Source of the DNA: Pycnopodia helianthoides
Lineage: Eukaryota; Echinodermata; Asteroidea; Forcipulatida; Asteriidae
Length of the DNA stretch: 64,000 nt
Reading direction: 5' to 3'
Assembly (NCBI GenBank): GCA_032158295.1
Contig: CM063251.1
Coordinates: forward strand, 19,035,425 to 19,099,424
Made by a program: the position numbers and the translations under genes. The notes beneath the pieces were generated by a model, which ran no database searches, had not been told where the DNA came from, and saw nothing but the letters and a program-made list of their open reading frames with translations. Below, in pieces: positions 46,193 to 55,015 of the stretch (position 1 is its first letter; every line of letters starts with the position of its first letter).

Positions 46193-46285
46193 GGAACTCA
46201 ACATCTGCAGTACTGTCACAAATTAATTAATTCACAGCAAGGGTACAGAAAGCCTTCCGTTATAGTGTGTGTGACGGAATGGCCG
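46193..46285 (+). CDS. candidate internal exon, 93 nt, phase 0-0
   Basis: A strong acceptor (ACCCCCTTGGTTTCACAG) and a strong donor (TGGCCG|GTAAGTCATC) bound a 93-nt segment. Exactly one of the three frames is open through it and that frame is phase-neutral (31 codons, containing a Cys-His-Lys run and ending VTEWP). I recognise no domain. Size, splice scores and frame symmetry are those of an average cassette exon, but pseudo-exons with these properties also arise by chance. The host gene is unknown; the plus-strand gene starting at 18323 is one possibility. Confidence 0.25.
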
Positions 46286-47270
46286 GTAAGTCATCGACCC
46301 TCACAGGGAAGCGAGAGAAAAGAGAGGAGAGAGCTGCGTTCACATTCAGTATTGCAGATCATGAATGCTGATGTGATTTTATAATAAGACAACGCACCGC
46401 ACGAGAATTGAATTCATGCTGAGTGGAATGAACATTGGACGTCTCTTCTCGCACAGTCAAAACCCCGGAATATATAAACACACACATCGGGTGTACACCC
46501 CGTCCGTCCGTGCGGCAGCATCCAGCATCAATCCAGGAAATGTTGAAATGTATCAACAGTCTGTACTTTATGGAGATCCCCCTGGCGATTTCACCCACAA
46601 CTTGGGCTAGGAGCACTGCCGAGCACTGACCACGGTGTGTGTATGAGTCATGATGGAACTGCCAGGTATTCTCGAATCAATACTAATTGCATGACTTAGA
46701 GTCACTGCTGGTGATGCAGAGCTGAAACCAAAACTCTGGTTGGTAATAGAGGGGGGAAAAAAGAAAGAAGAGAAAGGGATAACTGCTAACTAGAATTGGT
46801 TGTAAACCCGTGGTCGACGAATACCGGAGATTGTGATGAATGAAGCAGAAAACACATACACACACCAGGGGTGTGTGGAGCTGTTGCTTGCCCGGGCAGA
46901 GCAAGGGTGTGTTGACGATGAGAGAAGAAATAATGCCGTGGGGTATAATAGACGGGTAGAAAGATTGAGAGACTATATACGATAACGGGTTTCAAAGAGA
47001 AGAGGGAAAAAGGTGCAAACGAAGTGATGACATTTTTAGCCAAATTTAGAAACTCAAGGCTGTCAGGCCGAGGAGGATTTGGGTGTGTGTTCCCGGGGAT
47101 ACATGCGAATGAGTTGGATTCAATGATGAGACTGAAAATCGATTGCGAGTACACTTCTCTACAAATTATTATTTTTATTTTATAAAAAAAAAACACGAAA
47201 ATCTACTCAGGGGTTCTCTTGCTCTCGCACGCGACTGTGGGGAAAGCTTCGTGATAAAAATGCAGCTTAC
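46286..47270. other. non-coding DNA
   Basis: A minus-strand frame of 136 codons at 46786-47196 does not start with ATG within a good context and is rich in Phe, Ser and Leu with no motif. I take it as chance. No repeats are recognised. Confidence 0.45.
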
Positions 47271-47361
47271 CTCGGGCAAATTTTGAAATTTATAAAGTGA
47301 TTGTGTCATTGATCTTGCAGAGGCCTTACAGACAGAATTAAAATGAGTAACATTGGGATAT
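47271..47361 (-). CDS. candidate internal exon, 91 nt (weak)
   Basis: On the minus strand a good acceptor (TTTCACCCTCTGCTGTCAG) and donor (CCCGAG|GTAAGCTG) bound a 91-nt segment with one frame open throughout (entry phase 2, exit phase 0), encoding 30 residues with one NVT sequon. There is no known motif. The phase does not fit directly with the candidate first exon at 47653-47794. Confidence 0.15.
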
Positions 47362-47652
47362 CTGACAGCAGAGGGTGAAACTTAATACGCAATTCATTTT
47401 TCAGACTTAAACTGCCTCCCAGTATACTATACAGAGCTAAGTTGTTTGAAGTTGGGTTGTGGTGTTTCCATTGAAAAAAAGTAAAATGTCCACTTAATGA
47501 ATGGTACTTGTTTTAAATAAATTTAAAATATCAACTTTTCTACAATTCTGTATGTAGGAAAAAATCATCAACACTTGAAACTGACCAGGAGCTCATTTGC
47601 AAGAGCTGATTCGGCACAAAAAGTAAACTAGGCACGCAAACATTTTGCTTAC

Positions 47653-47794
47653 CAGAAAAAAGGTTACTATCAAACATGCCGCATCGCATGTACCACGTGT
47701 GACAGGTTTGAGGGAACCCCTGTTTTTTGTATGCGGTTATTAATGGCGTGATTAATATAGAGATCAATGGGAAAGGATAATTGACCTTTCCCAT
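47653..47794 (-). CDS. candidate first coding exon (weak)
   Basis: ATG at 47794 (reading leftward, G at +4) opens 47 codons, beginning with a moderately hydrophobic stretch (residues 6-21, rich in I, L, P, T) that could be a poor signal peptide. It ends at TTTCTG|GTAAGCAAAA, a good donor, in phase 1. Without splicing the frame continues for 37 more codons. No promoter element is evident upstream and the protein is not recognised. Confidence 0.12.
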
Positions 47795-47881
47795 GAAATA
47801 TTATGTAAATTGCACATCGCGCGTGCGCAAACACTACTGGTCGGCAAAATGATGGAACAGCGCGCCTTGTATAATGGGGCT

Positions 47882-48043
47882 GGGGTCGATTTCACAAAAC
47901 TCTTCCTAACTTAGGACTATTCCTAGCCAATGTTAAGAGATATGACTAGTCCTAAGTACTGGTCCTAACTTAGGACTAGTCATATCTCTGAGTATTGGCT
48001 AGGACTAGTCCTAAGTTAGGAAGAGTTTTGTGAAATCGACCCC
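47882..48043. mobile_element. near-complete palindromic MITE-like element (GGGGTCGATTTCAC ends)
   Basis: The 162-bp element folds back on itself almost completely. The left arm starts GGGGTCGATTTCACAAAACT and the right arm is its reverse complement to the last base; the arms are about 80 bp with few mismatches (TAGTCCTAAGTTAGG motifs). No ORF. It is typical of a hairpin MITE. Confidence 0.8.
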
Positions 48044-48091
48044 TGGTCATGTGGCGTGACGCAAACGCGTCTGCCTTGTGCACAATATTAT

Positions 48092-48250
48092 GGCCCTTTT
48101 CGAATCCACGGCTTCGGCTCCGGATTGGGCTTCATGCCCAGTTTTCTTGTCTGAAACCCTGACCGCAAAGCATGCGTAAGTTAAATAATTGAGGGAGCCT
48201 AGCTAGCCTGAGCCGATTTTGGAGCCGAAGCCGTGATTTCGAAAAGGGCC
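48092..48250. mobile_element. MITE-like inverted-repeat element (GGCCCTTTTCGAA ends)
   Basis: The left end GGCCCTTTTCGAATCCACGG, with GCTTCGGCTCC behind it, and the right end GGAGCCGAAGCCGTGATTTC, with GAAAAGGGCC behind it, are inverted repeats of about 30 bp around a 100-bp centre. TAT flanks both sides, a possible target duplication. It lies only 48 bp from the preceding palindrome. Confidence 0.75.
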
Positions 48251-48379
48251 TATGGCGTTTGCCAACCAATAGTGTCAGTACGCATGCGTAGATGTAATTA
48301 GCATACTTCATCGGAAAGGCTATAAGTGTTCCCTTACGTCAGAGGGCAATATTGCTTGGTAACCGCTTTAAGAGTAAGT

Positions 48380-48711
48380 CCATGCGCAAATTGGAAATGA
48401 AACTCGAAAAGAAAAGAAAAAAAAACTTCAGTCATAGATGTTATATCAACCACCGTGTTCCCTTTCCCTTCAGTGAACATCTTGTGAACAACAAAAATAG
48501 GCTCTATGTAAGAATGATTCCCATCCATCTCTCGAAAGAATTGCAAACACTTAAGTTTCATCAAAATACCCCGACGAGGAGTAGCTTCATCTCTATTGAT
48601 TGGAATAGTGATTTGGCCACCGACGAGCGCGAGTCTAGTAAACTGACGGATGAGAATCCCAGGTCAATCAACTCACAAATGCCTGAAAAGCCCCAAAACA
48701 GTCCGGAGTAA
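48380..48711 (+). CDS. ATG-initiated ORF of 110 codons, unrecognised
   Basis: The frame from ATG at 48380 encodes a basic N-terminal segment (residues 1-15, Lys/Arg-rich), a middle part with aromatic and basic residues, and a Ser/Asn/Glu/Pro-rich tail. No known domain, signal peptide or membrane helix. Upstream there are promoter-like motifs: CCAAT at about 48266, TACGCATGCGTA (NRF1-like) at about 48280, CTATAAGT at about 48320 and TTGGTAACCG (RFX-like). No AATAAA follows closely. It may be a lineage-specific gene or a chance frame. Confidence 0.18.
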
Positions 48712-50458
48712 AACAAAAACGTCAGTTGGGAGAGCTGCGTGTATGGACAACCATGAAAGCAATATTGTTGCGATGGATAATATTTTCTCTGTCTGAGAGT
48801 GTCATCGTCGTCTCAGGAGCACACACGCACTCTCTGTCTTAATCTCGAATAATCTCCACTTTACTTCTTAACCTCCTCTCAAGACTCTCTCTCCCCGTCC
48901 TCGTCTTCCTCTCTTTCTTGCCATTTCGTTTTGTTCTCTTTCCATTAACCGGCGGCTCAGGGGAAAAGCTATATTGTATTAGCACGGGAGATGGTGTCCA
49001 ACAGGCTCACGACGGTCGGGGGCAAAAAACACACAAAAGCCCCCCATCAAGACTCGGGTTTGAACACACCCAGAGAGGGGCCTGGGGTTCCATAAACCCA
49101 TTCTACCTTGTATCAACACCTCGCAGCTATGGAATCCTGAATTTGCGACACACATTGCTAAGGGGAAGATGATCCTTAATTCATGCGAGAGGGAAGAGGC
49201 GGAGCGGAGAATGTTTACTTTATGGAAAGATAGAAAAGAACCTCGACTGACGGGGGAGAAATGGCACAGAAAGAGAGAAATTGAAGATCATAAAAAGTCA
49301 AAATACAGAACAGCGATAGAAATTGGGAAGGAAAAAAAAAAAAAAAGTGAAGAGGCAAACTGACCTAATTACTGACAGAATACAAAATCAAAACCACAGG
49401 GATATAGAAATGTATTGAAATGGTTCACGTCAGATGCTTATGAGCGTGAAGCCTCGAGTTCTAAACAAAGGGGAAAACATGGAGAAATAGAAGAGTCATA
49501 TACGCATCAACGCGACAGTAGAGATAAACACACTAACCATGGCTGGGGGAGGGGCCCTCCTGCAGGGAGGCCAATTTCTCTCATAACTCCTTGGAATTTT
49601 GCCCATTTGAAAATTGGCACATTCGTAGCCATACAATCACATTCATAGCCACACAGCACAATCCCATACATGAATAAGGACTGAGAACATAAGGGACTTT
49701 AATTTGCAAGTGACCTCTTCTGGACAAATAACAAAACGGAGAAATAGTATCCAGGAACTGCATGTCTATATGTTCTACAATCTTCATTTGCAAGTACTGC
49801 CTGGTTCCTGGACTTCTGGCCCTCTCTCGACAGCCCACGATAGCCAATGAGCAACAGCTCTCCCTTTGAAGCGACCAACCAGGGCCATTTATTTAGCTCT
49901 CTGGGACCCAGGTGTTACTGCTTGTGGGTATCCTTATAGGAGTGGAGGATGGCATCATGCATCCAAACCAAATTACTGCCCAAACTTAATAACGCAGTAG
50001 GAGCCCGCAACCAAACTGTGCGGTCTGTTTTTATATGCCTCTGGTAATATTTGTCAAATTGTCAACTCATTGATAATTGGCAAATCTTGTGACTTGATGA
50101 CAAATAACACAAAAATGTAGAAAATCAATGGCAAAAATATACTCTTTACAAGTGCTATGACAAACCTTTGCACGAAAGGTGACAAAATGGCTGGGGGAAA
50201 TAACGTCAGTCAGAAAAGTACTACTGAATTCCAGTTTGAAGTCCTTTATTTGTAAGATTTAAATATCATTATTAATATAATTGTTAGTAAAATTGTAGTA
50301 CAACTCACAATTTTATGCCACCATTCAAGTTGGTTGATAAAGCTATGCTGTATGAAATACTATCATACTTTAAATATAATTTAAAGCCACAAGGAAGGCA
50401 ATCAAAATAGCAAACCAAGTCAAAACTTCTTGTGTTCTACACGATTAATATTGTAAGG
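48712..50458. other. non-coding DNA, nothing recognised
   Basis: Includes a pyrimidine-rich stretch (about 48830-48940) and a poly(A) run near 49331. Frames on both strands lack support. Confidence 0.5.
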
Positions 50459-50580
50459 GTACACGACAGTTACCATGTATGTACACGATAGTTTACGTGT
50501 ACGTACACGATAGTTCACGTGTACGTACACGATAGTTCACATGTACGTACACGATGGTTCACGTATACATGTACAGTATA
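50459..50580. repeat. 22-bp minisatellite, about 5 copies
   Basis: The unit GTACACGATAGTTCACGTGT plus AC repeats at 50459, 50481, 50503, 50525 and 50547. Copy junctions form the perfect 14-base palindrome CGTGTACGTACACG (for example 50496-50509 and 50518-50531). Confidence 0.9.
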
Positions 50581-51108
50581 TACCTGACATACACCATAAG
50601 AGCAGATTAAAGATATTTACGTGCATTTATTTAAAGGTTAGTATTGTTTTCAAGTCACAGTTGGCAAATTACATATCATAGGATATCGTACAAAAAGTCT
50701 GTTTAACTAATCGTAATTAATAAAATCTTACCTCACTCAATTTTATTAGAAACATTTATTGGTACAGTGTTAATCTAAGCAGCAAGCTTAGTATCAACTT
50801 GCATAATTGCAGCATTCTATGGATTTTAAATTCATAAATCCAAATTGAAAATCTACGGGAGACTGACATGACTCCACGAGAGATAGTACCGGAACAATGG
50901 TGTGACTAAACTGAGCTCACAGCGTCAACCATCCTAGTGATCCCACTACATTATGCCATGCTCATTCAGAACTACGAAAAACCTACCATGCACTGAAGCA
51001 TAATCAGTGCGGGTGGACCAAGACAATAGGAAATCTGATTCCCACTTAATGTAACTACTCTGCTTGTGAATTTTAATATAGGCCTATAAAGTATTTTTTT
51101 TTTTTAAA
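50581..51108. other. non-coding DNA, nothing recognised
   Basis: AT-rich, no repeats or frames of interest. Confidence 0.5.
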
Positions 51109-51440
51109 TCATGAAAATTCGGCCCGGTCGAGTTGGATCGGTTGTACATGATTTATAGTTATTAGGAATATGATTTCGGTATTAACTGCACATTGTGTCT
51201 CTGGATTGGCAAATTTCATCTTTAAGTTTGCATAATAATAAATAATGTGATTAATAATGATTTTTTTTTAAGAGGGCAAGTCTCCAACATAAAGGTGCTC
51301 ATTGCGCCATACAAGAGAACAAAGAAAACAGGCCTGTAGGCTTACATACAATAAATACACAAATAAAATTTTCATGAAAATTCGGCCCCGGTCGAGTTGG
51401 TTATTTATTTCGGTAACTGCACATCTGGATTGGTTAATAC
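51109..51440. repeat. direct duplication, ~263 bp apart
   Basis: TCATGAAAATTCGGCCC(C)GG, CGAGTTGG, ATTTCGGTA..AACTGCACAT and CTGGATTGG occur in the same order at 51109-51209 and 51372-51434. The second copy has lost about 40 bp. No coding content. Confidence 0.8.
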
Positions 51441-52560
51441 GAAACACTACTCGCAGTCCAAGCACATTTATAGGCCTACTCATGCAATATATCGTCTGCA
51501 TTGTTGTCTATAGTGATACAGTTTATGTCAATGACGTCATTAAAAATGTATGCATGTTCGCGATTTAAAGAGTATGACACACCAGTACCATGTACATTGT
51601 TTTGCATTGTTCATGGACATTGTTTTGCACCATTTCACACAGATTCTTCATTAATATTCTTCTTCAAAGTAAATTCTCAAATGAACGAAGCCTCAAAATA
51701 TCGTCAAGTCTAAATTGGAAAGGAAAAAAATTCAATTTCTGATTTCTTTTTGACAGATTCGTTGACACACATGGTGAATAAGTCTTTTACTATAAAGGCG
51801 GGAAAGGCCGTAGGTTAATAACGTAATCACTGTTCCAGAAGCTTTAATAACAGACTCGACGTCGACCAATTTTATAATTTGGGAAACCACTCTTAAATCA
51901 CAGTCACTATATAGTTGTGTGTGTCACCGAGGAATTAACAACCCATTTCTCCAGAAGCGAAAAAAAAAAAACCCAATAAAATTGACAACAATTTCACAAG
52001 CAGTGCAAACAAAGCAACTCGTCATATCTTGCGGTAGCCGTTGATTAATTGTCTACTAGATGTGTCGACCCATGTACCTCCCTAGGTATAAATCGTTTTG
52101 TTGACTTTCAATGGTTATGATCACAAAGGAAGACGAAGAAAAAAATCTTAAATAATTCATTCTTTTTTCCTTAAATCTTGCAACAGATTGCCAGGCGCCG
52201 TGCCCCTTGGTCGAGGACACAACGTAAACGGTCGATCTCACACTAATTAAATTGCAGCTTCTATATATACTAGCCAAACCAACATAACCACTACCAGTCC
52301 AGCTACCACCAGTCGTGGTCTGCCCACACCAACCAACTCAACTGAAAAAAAAACGGACTGGGGGTTGGTTTTTTTTCACTAAAACGGTACACTAGACAGG
52401 GATATCCCACAATCCCAAATGGATTCATTACTGATATCCCATGGGGCGAAATGGTAGCAGGTGATATGCTCTTGGCATTGTGGTGGTGGTGGGTAATAAG
52501 CAACTAACACTGCACTGAGAGGACGGGGCGAAAATGGAGGTTTTGGAGCTAATTTTAAAA
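51441..52560. other. non-coding DNA, nothing recognised
   Basis: Short frames only. A (TGG)n-like stretch lies at about 52479-52494. No splice-supported exon. Confidence 0.5.
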
Positions 52561-52603
52561 TGTTTTGTTTTGATTGGATGAACGCCGGAACGGGGGTGTC
52601 ATC

Positions 52604-52711
52604 ATGGCGTATTACCTTGGGGATTTTCGGTGGAAGATGTTGACGGGGGTTTCATTAAGCGGTGTTGGAAAGTACATTTTTTTTTTGAAACCAGAGGGAA
52701 AGCAATATGGG
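52604..52711 (+). CDS. candidate first exon of a small two-exon gene model
   Basis: ATG at 52604 (context CATCATGG) opens 36 codons ending at TATGGG|GTAAGTTTTC, a strong donor in phase 0. A second in-frame donor (ATCCG|GTGAGTGG) lies about 41 bp further on. Upstream is an inverted CCAAT (GATTGG, about 52571). The peptide is Gly/Tyr/Lys-rich with a short hydrophobic patch near residues 21-29. No domain is recognised. It pairs in phase with the segment at 52966-53157. Confidence 0.2.
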
Positions 52712-52965
52712 GTAAGTTTTCTTGATTTGAAACCACACGGGAGTAATCCGGTGAGTGGAATCCGGGAACCTATACGTAATCCCTGTTCATTAACTGAACA
52801 ACCTCTGTGTGGTCGCCCCCAGCGGTAGCATTTATTTTCACTTCGATTATAATGTGTAACCTTTTTATACCCAAGTACTTTGCTAGACTGGTGCGACCGG
52901 TCTATTGGTCAAAGAGATGGTCACTGCTACTGGTCCCCTGTCCAACTGGTTCCCCTATCTGCAAG

Positions 52966-53157
52966 ACCGCAATGGGATGCGAGGTCAAAGGTGCGTTTGT
53001 CAGGATTTCTCCAAAACGCTTAAAGCCGGTCTCTGGCGTAAAACACGAGCCTCGAAGTGTGACGTCAGATGTTCGGGCTAGTACTTTGCAAGCTCTGAAT
53101 GATGTCCTTGCTCATGAAACATCCAGGCCATCTTGTGAAGGAGATGAAATAGTATAA
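52966..53157 (+). CDS. candidate second (terminal) exon of the two-exon model
   Basis: The acceptor CAACTGGTTCCCCTATCTGCAAG ends at 52965, and phase 0 is open for 63 codons to TAA at 53155-53157. The peptide is charged and Ser/Val/Arg-rich with an acidic end, and reads like an ordinary protein C-terminus. AATAAA lies at 53238-53243, about 80 bp after the stop. With the exon at 52604-52711 it gives a 99-residue product across a 254-bp intron. Everything fits, but nothing is recognised, so chance remains likely. Confidence 0.2.
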   Translation, partial: TAMGCEVKGAFVRISPKRLKPVSGVKHEPRSVTSDVRASTLQALNDVLAHETSRPSCEGDEIV

Positions 53158-53219
53158 GCAGAGCATTATGGGAGTACTGAAGGGAACCAACCTCACTCAT
53201 ACATGAACAGGGAAGGACA

Positions 53220-54210
53220 GAGTTCAATACCAGAAGTAATAAAGGTGTAGAACTCAAATCTCTAGAACAGTCTCTCTGGAGTGTATACTGCGGGAACTCA
53301 ATTCAAAACAAGCTTTGGACTATACAGAAGAAAGAAATAGAACTCAAGTGAAAAGTAGGACTGGAGTAAAGAACGAAAAGGAGTTCCAATCAAAACTTAT
53401 ATTCAAGTATAGATGAAAGAAAGGAATAGAACTAAAATCTAGGAAGAACCGGTAGATAAGGAAAGGAGACCACATAAAGATAGAACCAGGCCACGGGAAA
53501 GAACTAGAACCCAAATTAAAATAGAGCATGAATGAAATCAAATCAAAACAGAGACCTAAACCCAACTAAAGAAGTAGTGGAGCTCTTTTCAAAACTAAAA
53601 CATGGACTGGAGAGAGAGAAAAAAGGGAACCCAGTTCGACAATGAGCCAGCATTGGAGTGAAAGGGGGGAACCAAACTCAAATCCGGACGGAACCTTGCA
53701 CTGGAGAGAAGAAAGTAGGGAGTTCAGTTCGACAATGAGCCAGCATCGGAGTGAATGGATGAAAGAACCTAACTCAAACCCGAACGGAACATGCAATTAT
53801 ATTGAAGGAAAGATTATACCAAAAATCAAAATAGAACATGCACAAGAGTGATAGCAGGAAGGAACTCAAATCGACTCACTGGAATGAAGGAAGTTATAAA
53901 AACTCAATCCCAAAACAACCCACACAGAACTCATCCCACTGGCGTGTACCCCAGTGTACTCAACATAAAAGAGATCATGCACTGTGGAGCGAAGGAAGTA
54001 TAATGGAACTCAAGTCGAAAAATCACCCGTTCTAGGACGGAGGAAAGGAATCCAAACATGACATGCACTGGCGTTGAAAGAAACGATTGAACTCTAATCA
54101 AAACAGACCGTTTGAAGGAATGGAACTCAAATCAAAACAGAACATGAACTGGCGCGCGTGAGGGAAAACTGGAAATTCAAAAAACAGAGGATGCCTGAAG
54201 GAGTGAAGGT
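53220..54210 (+). repeat. long degenerate purine-rich tandem array (~50-60-bp unit)
   Basis: About a kilobase in which the segments GGAACTCAAATC, AAAACAGAACATG and CACTGGAGTGAAAGGAAG recur in that order with many substitutions and length changes (clear units near 53345, 53590-53700, 53700-53790, 53860-53900 and 54110-54160). One pair around 53635 and 53730 shares TTCGACAATGAGCCAGCATY exactly. Short frames inside are by-products of the purine bias. Confidence 0.7.
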
Positions 54211-54583
54211 TTGAGTGGAACCTGATAACAAAAAAGCAAGCCTCTATCAATCTCATGTGGATGTAAGGTGAAATGTCCACAAACAATAAAACAGATGTAC
54301 CGGTAATTTCTAGATGATTGGCTCCTCCACAGTACCAGATCCAAAGGTGATGTTAAATATTTATATGCTTTCCTTGGTTATTGTTGTTTTTTTGACCTGT
54401 GACCCCCGGTCACATGTTTTTGTTCACAACAAGCAATTACGTACAGAAGCACAGTTGCCATGATCTTGCAACATGTAATCCAACTGAAAACTTCGTTATT
54501 GAGGTTGTGAAGGTTACATTATTGTATACACTAATGACAAGCTGCTGGTTGATGCTCTTGAACCTTTGGTTGTAATAAACCTA
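54211..54583. other. non-coding DNA, nothing recognised
   Basis: No repeat or gene seen. Confidence 0.5.
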
Positions 54584-54726
54584 GTTTTACTTGCTCTATT
54601 GACTGGCTATAAAGCAGTCAATAAATTCTATTGACTGGTTAGAACCAGCCAACTATACAACCAGTCAATAATTGTGTTGACTGGTTGTGGTTGTTTACTA
54701 TAACCAGTCAGTGGAACAAGTAAAAC
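54584..54726. mobile_element. short hairpin MITE-like element (GTTTTACTTG ends)
   Basis: GTTTTACTTGCTCTATTGAC at the left and its near reverse complement GTCAGTGGAACAAGTAAAAC at the right are inverted ends of a 143-bp element. TTGACTGG / CCAGTCAA recurs inside several times in both orientations. No ORF. Confidence 0.7.
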
Positions 54727-54842
54727 ATTGTTTCAAACGAAACATGATATGTGGGGTGAATTCTTTTCTGTTGTGTTTGTTTTTTCCCTGTTATTAGAAA
54801 CTTCGGAGGCTCCGTAACTACTCCTAAATGAAACCTCTGAAT

Positions 54843-55015
54843 CCTTATAAATAGGCCAACATGTCTCACACTCTTCAGTCTCCTGACGATGACTATAGAG
54901 CACGCTAGTCGAAACGTTAAGCAGGACGGTTCTTTTCAGAACTGAAAAGTCTACCGAATTCCGAAAATCTAGCAAGACAAATAGCAAGACAAGTTCTTTA
55001 AAGAACAAAATCTAC
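54843..55015 (+). mobile_element. solo end of a hammerhead-ribozyme-bearing retroelement (Penelope-like or retrozyme type)
   Basis: In order: TATAAATA (54846-54853), CTGACGA (54883-54889), a five-pair stem GACTA (54891-54895) with TAGTC (54906-54910), then GAAACGTT (54911-54918), a perfect hairpin CTTTTCAGAACTGAAAAG (54932-54949) and the palindrome GTTCTTTAAAGAAC (54993-55006). CTGANGA, stem II and GAAA is the conserved core of a hammerhead ribozyme. Terminal repeats of Penelope-like elements and retrozymes are known to carry minimal type I hammerheads of this kind. No reverse transcriptase follows, so this is a solo or truncated end. One extra base (T54890) lies before stem II and I could not identify stem I, so activity is uncertain. 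Confidence 0.45.
54883..54914 (+). ncRNA. hammerhead-like ribozyme core
   Basis: The core residues CUGANGA and GAAA flank a five-base-pair helix (GACUA/UAGUC) with a ten-base loop. A short stem III would begin at 54914. The self-cleavage position (NUH) and stem I are not resolved from the sequence, and T90 is an insertion relative to the minimal consensus. A TATA box 30 bp upstream would place a transcript start just before the core. Confidence 0.35.

Noticed and set aside
46786..47196. 136-codon minus-strand frame
   Set aside because: No motif, Phe/Ser/Leu-biased composition, no promoter or splice context; it looks like a stop-poor stretch.
47271..47794. Joining the two minus-strand exon candidates (47653-47794 and 47271-47361) into one gene
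   Set aside because: The donor leaves phase 1 while the next exon requires phase 2, so they cannot be spliced directly in frame.
54733..55008. 91-codon minus-strand frame over the hammerhead-like region
   Set aside because: It is antisense to a structured retroelement end and has no coding features.
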